Shown: positions 43,759 to 53,489, numbered from the stretch's first letter. The stretch is DNA of 64,000 bases from Pedobacter ghigonis (GCF_903166585.1 NZ_CAESCM010000023.1:1-64000); one strand, 5' to 3'. Notes: generated by a model not told the origin, from the sequence alone. Made by a program: numbers and translations.

Positions 43759-44529
43759 ATGAGATCGATCTGGAAAGGTTCAATTGGATTTGGGCTGGTT
43801 AATATCCCCGTTAAGTTATTTTCTGGCGTACAAAACAGTCATTTAGATTTGGATATGCTTGATGAACGCGACCATGAGAAAATCAGGTTTTTGCGCGTTA
43901 ACGAAAAAACACATAAAGAGGTGCCCTTTGATAAAATTGTGAAAGGTTACTTCCTGAAAGATCGCTACATTGTTTTAGATAAACACGATCTGGAAGAAGC
44001 GGCTCCTGAAAAAACGAAGATTATTGAACTCGAGAATTTTGTCGACATTCAGGATATTAATCCGATATATTACGAAACTTCGTACTATTCAGAACCCGAA
44101 AAGCAGGGGAAAAAAGCGTACGCCTTGTTGTTAAAAGCATTGGTGAAATCGAAAAAAGCCGGCGTTGCCCGCTTTGTGCTGCGCAATACCGAAAATCTAT
44201 GTGTTATTCACCCGATGGACAATGTAATTGTAATCACTAAAATCCGTTTTCAGCAAGAAATCAGGAGCTTATCCGAAATTAATAAGGTAGAGGATATCAA
44301 TATCACTAAAAAGGAAATGGATGTAGGTATGGCCTTAATTAAACAATACAGCTCGGCATTTGATTTAGGTGCATTTAAGGACGAGTATAGTGAGGAGCTG
44401 CTTAAAATTATTAAAGCCAAGGCCAAAGGTAAGCGGGCTACTGTAAAGAAAATGAAACCACAAAAGGCAGCTAGCGATGATCTTTACGATCAGTTGATGG
44501 AAAGCCTGGGATCTAAAAAAGGAGCCTAA
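43759..44529 (+). CDS. ku: Ku protein for non-homologous end joining
   Basis: 256 residues, normal for bacterial Ku. The start MRSIWKGSIGFGLVNIPVKL is the family signature, and DERDHEKIRFLRVNEKTHKE and EAAPEKTKIIELENFV follow. The DNA-encircling beta-barrel runs to about 225, with a short basic tail (KRATVKKMKPQ). It binds broken ends as a homodimer and recruits LigD encoded upstream on the same strand. The gap between them is filled by a tandem repeat, so separate transcription is possible. Confidence 0.97.
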   Translation: MRSIWKGSIGFGLVNIPVKLFSGVQNSHLDLDMLDERDHEKIRFLRVNEKTHKEVPFDKIVKGYFLKDRYIVLDKHDLEEAAPEKTKIIELENFVDIQDINPIYYETSYYSEPEKQGKKAYALLLKALVKSKKAGVARFVLRNTENLCVIHPMDNVIVITKIRFQQEIRSLSEINKVEDINITKKEMDVGMALIKQYSSAFDLGAFKDEYSEELLKIIKAKAKGKRATVKKMKPQKAASDDLYDQLMESLGSKKGA

Positions 44530-44532
44530 GGC

Positions 44533-44606
44533 CAAATGCATGGAGATGCAATTTGGTTAGACAAGCTCCCTGTAAACATTTGTAGCCTACCATAAGGCAG
44601 GCTACA
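44533..44606. terminator. Two hairpins between convergent ku and the TonB-type gene
   Basis: CCAAAT-GCAT pairs with ATGC-AATTTGG (44535-44557) and TGTAGCCT pairs with AGGCTACA (44581-44606, 10-base loop). T-runs are short. The position between two stops suggests bidirectional termination. Confidence 0.55.
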
Positions 44607-44636
44607 TAAAATTGCTATCAGGTTCTGGCTGGCTAA

Positions 44637-47273
44637 TTAACCAAACTTACGTACCCGGTAAATTAACGATAACATAAAATAACGACCCAGGCGGTTTACC
44701 TGCCTGTCGACAATTACGTTATCAAATACATCTCTCGAAATGCCCGAATTCTGATCAAAAAGATCAAAACCTTCTACACGGATAGCTGCCATATCGTTTT
44801 TCATAAATTTGTACTCCATCGACAGACGTAACAGGGTAGGGTTGCGAACGGCTCCGTTATCGAATCCATTATTAATCTGCTTGCTGAAATCGTAACCCAG
44901 GGTTAGGTCTTTAAAGAAATAATTACGGCCTTCAATGCCATACTCAAAGCGGTTCGATTGGCGGTTGCTTAAATTGGTGTTGGTGTAGCTGGTCAGGTTT
45001 TGAGAATAAGACGTTTCGATCTCGAAATTGGTAATATCCTTAAGGTCTACCCTGAACTCCAGCTCTTGTCGCCACGAAATGTTTTTCGCTTCGATCCTGC
45101 TATTATCGGTAAAAGAAATGTTGTTGTTCAATTGCCCCGAACCCGAATACCCGATGGTAAACTTCCGTTCAGACGATAGTGGCTTACTGATGTTGTAATC
45201 GCCTTGTATAGTGTAGTAGCCATCGGTATTGGTGTAACTCGTTAACTGGTTTACAGTGCCGGGTACACGTGCTTTGGTGGTTACAATTTTGTCGTCAGTT
45301 CGTTCATATCTGAAATTAGCCAGAATCACTTTACCTGCACTCCAGTCGGCCAGTTTGTAGTGGGCGTTAACGCTGTGTACAAATTCCGGCTTCAAATCGG
45401 GGTTTCCGGTAATTTCATTCTGCAGGTTGGAGTTATCGGTAATTGGTTGTAACTGCAGAAAACCCGGTTGGTTATTTCTGCCCCAATAATTTACATCCAG
45501 CGACTGCTGATTAGAGAATTTATACGAAAACCTACCCGATGGGATCAGGTTAAAAGTACGGTTCTCGGTTTTAACGTTACGGCTAAGGTTCTGTCCGGTT
45601 AAAACAGCCGGCTGGGCATTAATCCCAACGGTATAATTCAACTTTTCGCCAATGTAACGGTAGTTCATACCAACTTTGTTGGTTACAAACTGATAATCGT
45701 AAATGTTGCTTAGCTGTGAATTGAAAACCTGGCTAGCACCCATTACATCGTAGGTTTCTTTCGTATTGTTGGTCGAAGTACGGTTCCAACTATAGTTAAG
45801 CTCGATAAAGGTTTTATGCCATAAAGGCTCCATGTACGATGCCCCAACGTTTAAACCGAAGTTATTGTTATCCTGATTGTTTAATTGGTTTTGAATTAAC
45901 GAATCAGTTTTGCTGCCCTGTATATTAATGTACTGGTTGTACCCATTTCTGTTATTGCCACCGTTAGAGTAGTTAATGTTACTCCAGCTGCTCAGGTTAC
46001 GCCCTTTTTTCGCAAACTTGTGGTTATAAAAAATATTTGCCTTGGCACTAAAGCTGCTCGAACTGTTTGCATTGGTCGATTCGCGGCGCGTAAACAGCGT
46101 ATCTTGGGTAACCAACGATCCGCCGGTACTATTGCCTATACCAGTGTTATAGTTAAAGTTTGGCGAAATCTTCAGGTAGTTCATCGTATCGATTTTATAC
46201 TCGAGGTTACCACCCATCCAGTGACTATAGTTATCGCTCTTATTGTTGTTTTGTGCATCTTCAATGCGATTGATGTTTTGCCCCGCATCTTGCAAAAAGT
46301 TCTGCGTGTAAGTAGTGCTGATGGTATTATTACGATCGTTGTTGAAATTATAACCGGCATCAAGCGAAAGTTTGGGGCTAAACTCATTTTTGAAGTTTAA
46401 GCCCGCTGCATTTCTGGTTGTTACCCCATCGCCTCCACCGCCACGCATATTGGCATTGGCTGAGGTTGCATCAAACGAAAGTTGTCTTTCGCCTTTCATG
46501 CTGTTACCTCTAAGGCTGGTATTATAGCGGTCGGCATTACCCACACCCGCCGAAGCACGGGCAAAATAGCCTTTCTTTTTATCTTCCTGGATGGTTAGGT
46601 TCAGGATTTTCTCGGGTTCGCCGGTTTTAATGCCGGTTAATTTAGCCTGATCACCATAGTCATCAATAAACTGCAGGTTTTTAATAATATCGGCCGGAAG
46701 GTTTTTAATGGCAGTTGCCACATCCGTTCCGAAGAAATCTTTTCCGTTAACCCGTATTTTGGTTATGGGCGATCCCTGACTGGTTACATTTCCATCTTTA
46801 TCTACTTTTACGCCGGGCAGCTTTTTAAGTACTTCGTCTACAGCATCACCTTCTCTCACCGGAAAGGCTTTGGCATTAAAACTCACCGTATCTTCTGTTA
46901 CTTTTACCGGGGGTACACCCGATATCACCACGGCATCGAGCGTATTGGAAGATGGCTTTAGTTTAATGTTTTCGATAGTAAGGCTGTTTCCTTTTTCAAT
47001 CAGATATTGTTTGGTAAAGGTATCGTAGCCAATAAAGGCAGCCGATAAGGTAAACTGTTTGGATTTAATTTTGCCAATGATAAAGCTACCATCCGGATTG
47101 GCTGAGATGCCAACGCTATCGGTTTTCGATTTAATTCTAACTACAGCTCCGGGTAAAGGCTGTCCAGCGGTATCGAGCACGATACCCTTAACAGAATAAT
47201 TTTGGGCAAAGCTGTTTGAGCAAAATCCTGCAAGCAGGAGCAGCAGCCAGGCCGACTTAATAAAAAACTTCAT
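44637..47273 (-). CDS. Outer-membrane beta-barrel protein with plug (TonB-receptor-like)
   Basis: 878 residues. A signal peptide ends near FCSNSFAQ. A carboxypeptidase-regulatory-like domain (about 25-105; SVKGIVLDTAGQPLPGAVV) and a plug-like region (about 115-225; DEVLKKLPGVKVDKDGNVTS) precede a long barrel of the OMP_b-brl_3 type ending in IYRVRKFG. This subgroup differs from SusC and usually has no SusD partner; none is here. The role is probably import or anchoring of an unknown ligand. The DUF4397 lipoprotein gene lies upstream on the same strand. Confidence 0.9.
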   Translation of the reverse strand: MKFFIKSAWLLLLLAGFCSNSFAQNYSVKGIVLDTAGQPLPGAVVRIKSKTDSVGISANPDGSFIIGKIKSKQFTLSAAFIGYDTFTKQYLIEKGNSLTIENIKLKPSSNTLDAVVISGVPPVKVTEDTVSFNAKAFPVREGDAVDEVLKKLPGVKVDKDGNVTSQGSPITKIRVNGKDFFGTDVATAIKNLPADIIKNLQFIDDYGDQAKLTGIKTGEPEKILNLTIQEDKKKGYFARASAGVGNADRYNTSLRGNSMKGERQLSFDATSANANMRGGGGDGVTTRNAAGLNFKNEFSPKLSLDAGYNFNNDRNNTISTTYTQNFLQDAGQNINRIEDAQNNNKSDNYSHWMGGNLEYKIDTMNYLKISPNFNYNTGIGNSTGGSLVTQDTLFTRRESTNANSSSSFSAKANIFYNHKFAKKGRNLSSWSNINYSNGGNNRNGYNQYINIQGSKTDSLIQNQLNNQDNNNFGLNVGASYMEPLWHKTFIELNYSWNRTSTNNTKETYDVMGASQVFNSQLSNIYDYQFVTNKVGMNYRYIGEKLNYTVGINAQPAVLTGQNLSRNVKTENRTFNLIPSGRFSYKFSNQQSLDVNYWGRNNQPGFLQLQPITDNSNLQNEITGNPDLKPEFVHSVNAHYKLADWSAGKVILANFRYERTDDKIVTTKARVPGTVNQLTSYTNTDGYYTIQGDYNISKPLSSERKFTIGYSGSGQLNNNISFTDNSRIEAKNISWRQELEFRVDLKDITNFEIETSYSQNLTSYTNTNLSNRQSNRFEYGIEGRNYFFKDLTLGYDFSKQINNGFDNGAVRNPTLLRLSMEYKFMKNDMAAIRVEGFDLFDQNSGISRDVFDNVIVDRQVNRLGRYFMLSLIYRVRKFG

Positions 47274-47477
47274 AATACATTTGTGTGCTATAAAGGTACA
47301 CTACAGGCTTTTAAAAGCTGTGGCGCGTAATCAACATGTTACCGATTGTTCTGTAAAGGATATGTGATAAAGCAGACAATGGTCAATAGCCGGATCGAGG
47401 GGAGATGTGCAATGGCTTTTACGGGGATAATGTAAAGACTATGAAGCATTGAATGATCAAAACTTGTATCATAAATC

Positions 47478-47552
47478 GTCATTTCGACCGGTGCGCCTGC
47501 CTTTACAGGCGGGAGAAATCCTTTTGGCGTTTCTACACCAATCGAAATGACG
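47478..47552. repeat. Dispersed repeat with inverted ends (family A-like)
   Basis: Begins CGTCATTTCGA and ends TCGAAATGACG, a perfect 11-base inverted repeat about 75 bases apart, with an inner GCCTGC...GCGGG hairpin. The same end words bound the repeat at 51000-51125. Confidence 0.7.
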
Positions 47553-47562
47553 GGATTAAAGG

Positions 47563-48252
47563 TTATTTATTGGTAATAACAGTCATTTTAACATTGGCGC
47601 TATTTTCGCTTCTGTCGCCGGTAGCAATAATGGTGTAAATTTTACCACTTTCGATTTTTACCTTTTCAAGGCTATTGATCACCTGATTATTTCCGTTTTC
47701 GCGTAAGTCGAAGTCTACCTCGGTAGCTACCGCCATGTTTTCGAAGTTGGTTGAACTTTTATAAGCCAGGTTACTAAATATGGGCTGTTTTCCGCGTACG
47801 TTTAAATCGAGCCCTTTTGCACCCTGACTTAAGTTAACAAAACGGATTTTTCCACTGTCTTTTACCGGTACATTAAGGTTATCTTCTATTAAAACAAGCG
47901 TGGGAGCGCTTGCTGTACCGCAGATAAATACCGAGTAATTGCGACCTGCGGTAAGGGTAAAATCGGTACTGGCAAGCGTAGCCGACGAACCTGTGTTGCT
48001 TACTTTAATTGTTGATTTTCCTTCAGGTACTTCGCTGTAATCGCTGTGGATCAGCGCATCGAGACTCGCTTTTTTAGTGCCATTAACGTAGAAGTCGAAT
48101 TTGCCAGTAAGATCGAGGCCGTTGTTGAACGAGAGGGTAGCAGTTGTAGCTACAGGTTGATCAGTGCTGCTTTCCTTTTTGCAGGCAGCAAAACTAAGGG
48201 TTAGCAGGGTAATGGCCAGGATGTACTTCAAATAATTTACTGTTTTTTTCAT
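47563..48252 (-). CDS. DUF4397-domain lipoprotein
   Basis: 229 residues. The lipobox LSFAACKK places the lipid on C24. Residues about 40-225 are two DUF4397 strand-sandwich repeats (GKFDFYVNGTKKASL, IRFVNLSQGAKGLDL). Such proteins are exported and thought to be structural or adhesive; no enzyme residues are seen. It lies about 290 bases upstream of the outer-membrane gene on the same strand, with a dispersed repeat between them. No promoter was found. Confidence 0.88.
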   Translation of the reverse strand: MKKTVNYLKYILAITLLTLSFAACKKESSTDQPVATTATLSFNNGLDLTGKFDFYVNGTKKASLDALIHSDYSEVPEGKSTIKVSNTGSSATLASTDFTLTAGRNYSVFICGTASAPTLVLIEDNLNVPVKDSGKIRFVNLSQGAKGLDLNVRGKQPIFSNLAYKSSTNFENMAVATEVDFDLRENGNNQVINSLEKVKIESGKIYTIIATGDRSENSANVKMTVITNK

Positions 48253-48493
48253 AATAGAGATAGGGATTTTGTTTCGCCATAGAAACGGGCCCTGGAATCT
48301 TTTTGCTACAAGAAATCAGATTGTATCGGTTTCTTTGAGCTTTAGAGGCTGATTATCTAGGGTTTAAATTTGATATGCTAAAGGATTAAATGGAGTTATT
48401 AGCAGGATTGATGGTCGCTCAGCTATTTTTTTTTCAAACTTTTACCAAAGGGTTTACGCGAATGTGTACAGGCAGAGGCACTTCCATAGGGTA

Positions 48494-48529
48494 ATAGATT
48501 TTAACTATTTGCACATAGAATTATGTGAT
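48494..48529 (+). promoter_or_regulatory. OxyR-like box upstream of katG
   Basis: ATAGATTTTAACTAT (48494-48508) matches the OxyR half-site ATAGntnnnanCTAT at every fixed position. After six bases a second, weaker half follows (ATAGAATTATGTGAT, 48515-48529). Overlapping it is a dyad, CACATA-GAAT-TATGTG (48512-48527). The site ends at the -33 element of the katG promoter, the usual place for an activator. Confidence 0.55.
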
Positions 48530-48560
48530 TGTGATTATTGACAGGAATCCCTTAATTTTA
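48529..48560 (+). promoter_or_regulatory. Promoter of katG
   Basis: TTG (48529-48531), 21 bp, then TAATTTTA (48553-48560), one mismatch from TAnnTTTG. Transcription would start near 48566, about 37 nt before the ATG. Nothing else is recognised in the 350-base gap. Confidence 0.5.
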
Positions 48561-48602
48561 TATCAGTTCATAAATTTAAACTAACAAATCATAAGATAAA
48601 AG

Positions 48603-50870
48603 ATGGAAAAAGACCCGAACGATATCAGCAAATGCCCGTTCCATAACGGCAGCATGAAAAACAATGTAGGTGGTGGCGGTACCAGAAATAACGACTGGTG
48701 GCCGAAGCAGTTAAAGCTTAATATTCTCCGTCAGAATTCAGCTTTATCAAATCCATCTGATCCTGATTTTAATTACGCCGAGGCTTTTAAAAGCTTAGAT
48801 CTGGAAGCTGTGAAAAGTGATCTGCATACTTTGATGACTGATTCGCAGGATTGGTGGCCTGCAGATTTCGGGCATTATGGTGGTTTATTTATCCGTATGG
48901 CCTGGCATAGCGCAGGTACTTACCGGGTGGGTGATGGCAGAGGTGGCGCAGGAGCCGGATTACAGCGTTTTGCACCTTTAAACAGCTGGCCTGATAATGT
49001 GAGTTTAGATAAAGCGCGTCGGTTACTTTGGCCAATTAAACAAAAATATGGTAATAAAATTTCATGGGCCGATTTAATGATTCTTGCCGGCAATATTGCT
49101 TTAGAATCAATGGGCTTTAAAACCTTTGGCTTTGCCGGTGGTCGCGAAGATGCCTGGGAAGCTGACGAATCGGTTTATTGGGGTGCTGAAACAACCTGGT
49201 TAGGGGGCGATTTACGCTACGCACATGGCTCTGATGGTGCCGATAAAGCACATGGTGTAGTGGTAACCGACGATGATGCTGATGGTGATATCCATTCGCG
49301 TAATTTAGAAAAACCACTGGCCGCAGTACAAATGGGCTTGATTTATGTAAATCCGGAAGGGCCAGACGGCAACCCTGATCCAATTGCAGCAGCCAAAGAT
49401 ATTCGCGATACTTTTGGTCGCATGGCCATGAACGACGAAGAAACGGTTGCTTTAATTGCAGGCGGCCATACTTTTGGTAAAACCCATGGTGCAGCTTCTG
49501 CCGATCATGTGGGAAAAGAACCTGAAGCGGCCGATATTGCCAGTCAGGGTTTTGGCTGGAGCAGTAGTTTCGGTTCGGGTAAGGGCGCAGATACCATTAC
49601 CAGCGGATTGGAAGTAACCTGGACAACCACGCCAACAAAATGGAGCAATAACTTCTTCGAAAACTTATTTGGTTATGAATGGGAATTAACCAAGAGCCCT
49701 GCGGGTGCACACCAGTGGGTAGCTAAAAATGCCGAAGCGATTATCCCCGATGCGTACGATAGTGCAAAGAAACATTTGCCAACGATGCTAACCACCGATC
49801 TTTCATTAAGGTTCGATCCGGCTTACGAAAAAATATCAAGAGGCTTCTTAGAAAATCCTGATTCATTTGCCGATGCCTTCGCGCGTGCATGGTATAAGCT
49901 TACACACCGCGATATGGGGCCGCGCGAGCGTTATCTTGGTGCCGATGTGCCGCAGGAAGAATTGCTTTGGCAAGATCCGATTCCGGCAGTAAACCACATT
50001 TTGGTTAACGAAAGCGACATTGCTTCACTAAAATCTACAATTTTGGCTTCGGGTCTTACTACCTCTGAGCTGGTAGGTACCGCCTGGGCTTCAGCTGCAA
50101 CTTTCCGTGGTTCAGATAAACGCGGTGGCGCTAATGGTGGTCGTATCAGGTTAGCACCACAAAAAGATTGGAAGGTAAATAATCCGACTCAGTTGCAAAA
50201 AGTATTGGGCGTTTTGGAGAATATTCAGCAAGATTTTAATGCAGGTCAAACAGAGAATAAGCGGATTTCTTTGGCCGATTTAATCGTACTGGCTGGTAAT
50301 TTAGGAGTAGAGCGTGCCACAAACAATAGCGTTAATGTTCCATTTGCTGCAGGGCGGATGGATGCTTCACAAGAGCAAACCGATGTAGAATCGTTTGGCT
50401 ATTTAGAGCCGGCTGCCGATGGTTTCCGTAACTACCGCAACCCAAGGGTACCTGTGGCTACAGAAGAGCTGTTGATTGATAAGGCGCATTTATTAACTTT
50501 AACAGCACCCGAATTAACTGTGCTAATTGGTGGTTTGCGTGTGTTGGATATCAACTTTGATGGTGCTAAGCATGGTGTATTCACGCAAAATCCAGGTCAG
50601 TTAAGTAACGATTTCTTTGTGAACCTGTTGGATATGAATACGGCCTGGAAAGCCACTTCTGAGGATAGGGAACTGTATATTGGTAGCAGCCGCCAAAGCG
50701 GACAACCCAAATGGACAGCTACTCGTGCCGACCTGGTATTTGGCTCAAATGCAGAACTAAGGGCAATTGCCGAAGTTTATGCCAGCACCGATGGGCAGCA
50801 GAAATTTGTTAAAGACTTTGTAGCCGCCTGGACCAAAGTGATGAATTTAGATCGTTTTGATCTGGCTTAA
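48603..50870 (+). CDS. katG: Catalase-peroxidase
   Basis: 755 residues, two tandem peroxidase domains as in all KatG. The distal Arg/Trp/His are in IRMAWHSAGTYR. The Met-Tyr-Trp adduct residues are that Trp, the Tyr of GLIYVNPEGPDG and the Met of RMAMNDEETVAL. The proximal haem His is in GGHTFGKTHG. The C-terminal domain is the usual inactive copy. It is cytoplasmic, with no signal peptide. It removes hydrogen peroxide and also has peroxidase activity. An OxyR-like box precedes its promoter and a terminator follows. Confidence 0.98.
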   Translation: MEKDPNDISKCPFHNGSMKNNVGGGGTRNNDWWPKQLKLNILRQNSALSNPSDPDFNYAEAFKSLDLEAVKSDLHTLMTDSQDWWPADFGHYGGLFIRMAWHSAGTYRVGDGRGGAGAGLQRFAPLNSWPDNVSLDKARRLLWPIKQKYGNKISWADLMILAGNIALESMGFKTFGFAGGREDAWEADESVYWGAETTWLGGDLRYAHGSDGADKAHGVVVTDDDADGDIHSRNLEKPLAAVQMGLIYVNPEGPDGNPDPIAAAKDIRDTFGRMAMNDEETVALIAGGHTFGKTHGAASADHVGKEPEAADIASQGFGWSSSFGSGKGADTITSGLEVTWTTTPTKWSNNFFENLFGYEWELTKSPAGAHQWVAKNAEAIIPDAYDSAKKHLPTMLTTDLSLRFDPAYEKISRGFLENPDSFADAFARAWYKLTHRDMGPRERYLGADVPQEELLWQDPIPAVNHILVNESDIASLKSTILASGLTTSELVGTAWASAATFRGSDKRGGANGGRIRLAPQKDWKVNNPTQLQKVLGVLENIQQDFNAGQTENKRISLADLIVLAGNLGVERATNNSVNVPFAAGRMDASQEQTDVESFGYLEPAADGFRNYRNPRVPVATEELLIDKAHLLTLTAPELTVLIGGLRVLDINFDGAKHGVFTQNPGQLSNDFFVNLLDMNTAWKATSEDRELYIGSSRQSGQPKWTATRADLVFGSNAELRAIAEVYASTDGQQKFVKDFVAAWTKVMNLDRFDLA

Positions 50871-50895
50871 CAGTTTTTATTAGTCTTAAATACTG

Positions 50896-50927
50896 AAGGA
50901 TTGCTGCATGGGGCAATCCTTTTTTTA
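50896..50927 (+). terminator. Intrinsic terminator of katG
   Basis: AAGGATTGC (50896-50904) pairs with GCAATCCTT (50913-50921), followed by T7. Confidence 0.9.
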
Positions 50928-50949
50928 TCTCACTTCATTGTCATCCTGT

Positions 50950-51125
50950 GGGTTAATTTATTTCATAAAAATCACTATTAGTGACAGCCCCTTCGGAGTC
51001 GTCATTTCGAGCGGAGTGCAACGTAGTCGAGAACCACGCAGTGCTCAGCGAAGCTAAATCTGTCTCTATAGATTTCTCCATTCCGCTGCCAGTGAAAAAC
51101 TGGCTTGCTCCAGTCGAAATGACGA
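50950..51125. repeat. Dispersed repeat family A (copy 2, inverted)
   Basis: The reverse complement of 50950-51088 matches 245-384. The copy also shows the bounded end words GTCATTTCGA (51001) and TCGAAATGACG (51114-51124). It contains a short inner hairpin, CCAGTGAAAAACTGG. Confidence 0.85.
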
Positions 51126-51229
51126 TTCTTCTATTGTGGCAGTCAATGGTAGGTGAGTTGAATAATATCGTTAAACAATGCTAGCTCACTTTTCTTAACC
51201 ATAAAAGCAGATAAGCGTCCTGTAAATCT

Positions 51230-51413
51230 AAATGCCCTTAAATGTCTTAGGTGGTGAAAAATAACTTAAGCAATTAGCATTAAGATTCCCGCTTTCGTGG
51301 GAATGATGATCCGGAAAGTTAAATGCCCTTATATGTCTTAGGTGGTAAAAAAAAAAAATAAACAATTAGCAATAAGGACCGCTTTCGCGGCAATGATGAT
51401 CCCCAAAAAACTT
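51230..51413. repeat. Two tandem ~91-bp units with family C motif
   Basis: Unit 1 (51230-51320) and unit 2 (51321-51413) share AAATGCCCTTAAATGTCTTA-type starts, GGTGGT, AACAATTAGCA, CCGCTTTCG-GG and AATGATGATCC. Unit 2 ends at the stop codon of yeiH. With family A copy 2 this accounts for most of the 541-base gap after katG. Confidence 0.85.
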
Positions 51414-52362
51414 AACCCAACAAATACATCACTGCTAACAACGCCGGTACCGAAATCAATACCCATAAAACCAGTCCTTGCAAAATGGGTTTAAAACCAA
51501 CTGAAGTAAATACCTCTCTTGATAACCCCGAGCCAATCAGAAACAAAGTAAGTGTTAAACCAACTTTAGAAAGCTGTACGATTTGGCTTCCAATAATTTT
51601 TACAAAAGGCAAATACGTATTCAACACAATAGCCAGTACAAACAAAGCAATAAAGTAGGGGATTTTGATTTTAGCCCCCTTATTCCTGAACAACAACGAG
51701 CTAAGTATAGCAATTGGAATAATCCATAAGGCCCTGGTTAACTTAACCGTGGTGGCAATTTGCAAAGCTTCAGCGCCGTATTTGCTGGCCGCGCCAACTA
51801 CCGAGCTGGTATCCTGAATGGCAATCGCACTCCAAATCCCAAATTGTTGCTGCGAGAGGTGCAGACTTTGGCCGATCAGCGGGAAAATAAATAAAGCAAA
51901 GGCATTGAGAATAAAAATAGTACCTAAGGCAACACTGATTTGTTTTTCCTGAGCTTTAATTACCGGTGAGATAGCCGCAATGGCGCTACCGCCACAAATG
52001 GCTGTGCCTACTGTAATGAGAAAAGACGATTTGCGGTCTACCTTTAAAAGCCTGCCCAGTAGATAGCCCATAACCAGTGTGGTTAAGATAGATAAGATGG
52101 TAAAGGTAAAACCACTTTTGCCTGCCTGCAAGGCTGAATCTACATTCATGCCAAAACCAAGCCCAACAACCGAAAATTGGAGCAGGATATGTGTAGCCTT
52201 GTGGTTAAGGTGTAAAAAAGGATGGCCGATAGATTGTGCCACAACAATTCCCATTAAAAGTGCTACGGGAGGAGAGACAAAGGGCATCAAACACAACAAG
52301 AGAAAAGCAAAAAAGATGATTTCCCTAACTGTGACCGATTTATTCAATATTTTGTTATCCAT
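51412..52362 (-). CDS. yeiH: YeiH-family putative sulfate exporter
   Basis: 316 residues from the ATG at 52362, preferred to the TTG at 52386. About ten membrane segments. The conserved LLQFSVVGLGFGMNV, ITVGTAICGGSAIAAISPVI and AIQDTSSVVGAA stretches mark the Cons_hypoth698 (PF03601) family. In several bacteria this family sits beside a LysR gene (yeiE in E. coli), and it is annotated as a sulfate/sulfite exporter on indirect evidence. Here a LysR gene lies 70 bases upstream on the same strand. The substrate is inferred only. Confidence 0.88.
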   Translation of the reverse strand: MDNKILNKSVTVREIIFFAFLLLCLMPFVSPPVALLMGIVVAQSIGHPFLHLNHKATHILLQFSVVGLGFGMNVDSALQAGKSGFTFTILSILTTLVMGYLLGRLLKVDRKSSFLITVGTAICGGSAIAAISPVIKAQEKQISVALGTIFILNAFALFIFPLIGQSLHLSQQQFGIWSAIAIQDTSSVVGAASKYGAEALQIATTVKLTRALWIIPIAILSSLLFRNKGAKIKIPYFIALFVLAIVLNTYLPFVKIIGSQIVQLSKVGLTLTLFLIGSGLSREVFTSVGFKPILQGLVLWVLISVPALLAVMYLLG

Positions 52363-52432
52363 GATTTTGTTGTTTTTACACCACAAAGATGGACAAGTAA
52401 GAAAGCGTTTAGAAATGAATAATTGCTATATC

Positions 52433-53329
52433 TTATAACTTAAAGTTATGAGAGGTGAGATGTTTGATGAAAATTTCCTGCAAGTCGGGTGTATCGCCCT
52501 GCTGTGTAATGAAATAGAATACACGTGTAATATCGAGTCCTTTAACATCAACCACTTTTAGTTCACCGCTTTTAAGCTCTTTGAGTATGGCGTGGATAGA
52601 AAGGAAAGCGAAAGCAGTTGTATTAAGGAGGTAAGCCTTTATACTTTCGGCACTTTCCAGTTCCAGATCCCTGTTAAGTTGCGATAAGCTTAAGCCTGCG
52701 TTTTTCAGCGCAGCAGCCACTACTTCAAGCGAACCAGAACCCGGCTCGCGCAAAACCAGGGGTAGTTTCTGGAGTTCAGTCAGGCTAATAATGGCTTTTT
52801 TGGCCATCGGATTAGTATTGCTGGTACAGAGTACAATTTCATCCTGAACAAAAGGCGTATATTTAATGTGCGGGCGTTTAGATTGTCCTTCAACTAATCC
52901 AAGGTCAATTTTATTTTCAATCAGCAGGTTTTCTATCGCTTCGGTGTTGTTCGATTTGAGCGATACCATTATATCGGGAAATTGTTGTCGGAAAGAAGCC
53001 AGATATTTGGGTAAAAAGTATTGGGCAATGGTTGTACTCGCCCCCATGCGAAGTGTTCCTTTGATATTTTTAGCGAGTGTGGAAAGCTCAAAATCAATGT
53101 TACGGTGGATGTTTATCAGGGCTTCGGCGTGTTTCAAAAGGATATTGCCAGCCTGGGTAATTTTAATTTTCGTTCCATTACGATCGAAAAGCCTGGTTTT
53201 ATAAAAAGCCTCTATCTCCTGTATGTGCTTGGTAACTGCGGGTTGTGTAATAAATAATTCTTCAGCAGCCCTGGTAAAATTAAGCCGCTTGGCAACGATA
53301 TAAAAAACCTTCAGTCTAAAGTCAAACAT
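52433..53329 (-). CDS. LysR-family transcriptional regulator (YeiE/CysB-like context)
   Basis: 298 residues. The N-terminal winged HTH is clear at about 3-60 (FTRAAEELFITQPAVTKHIQ). The rest is a two-lobe effector-binding domain (about 90-295; LRMGASTTIAQYFLPKYLAS, LREPGSGSLEVV). Length and start are normal. It precedes yeiH by 70 bases on the same strand, so it likely regulates that transporter, sensing a small anion or sulfur metabolite. No divergent gene shares its promoter closely. Confidence 0.93.
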   Translation of the reverse strand: MFDFRLKVFYIVAKRLNFTRAAEELFITQPAVTKHIQEIEAFYKTRLFDRNGTKIKITQAGNILLKHAEALINIHRNIDFELSTLAKNIKGTLRMGASTTIAQYFLPKYLASFRQQFPDIMVSLKSNNTEAIENLLIENKIDLGLVEGQSKRPHIKYTPFVQDEIVLCTSNTNPMAKKAIISLTELQKLPLVLREPGSGSLEVVAAALKNAGLSLSQLNRDLELESAESIKAYLLNTTAFAFLSIHAILKELKSGELKVVDVKGLDITRVFYFITQQGDTPDLQEIFIKHLTSHNFKL

Positions 53330-53481
53330 CTAAAAAATGGGTTAAGCTTTTGCAACGCGCTAAATTAACGAAATATGTGATTTAGTCAGGTAAATTAGCC
53401 CAAAGCGTGGCTGATATGCTAAAGATATGTAAATACTTAGTTCATTGATTACAGTTTACGATTAAATCCGGGCATATGTTT

Positions 53482-53489
53482 TATTTTTG
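53482..53489 (+). promoter_or_regulatory. -7 element for the AAA ATPase gene
   Basis: TATTTTTG matches TAnnTTTG; the -33 region is weak. It lies 24 bases before the ATG at 53513. Confidence 0.45.
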
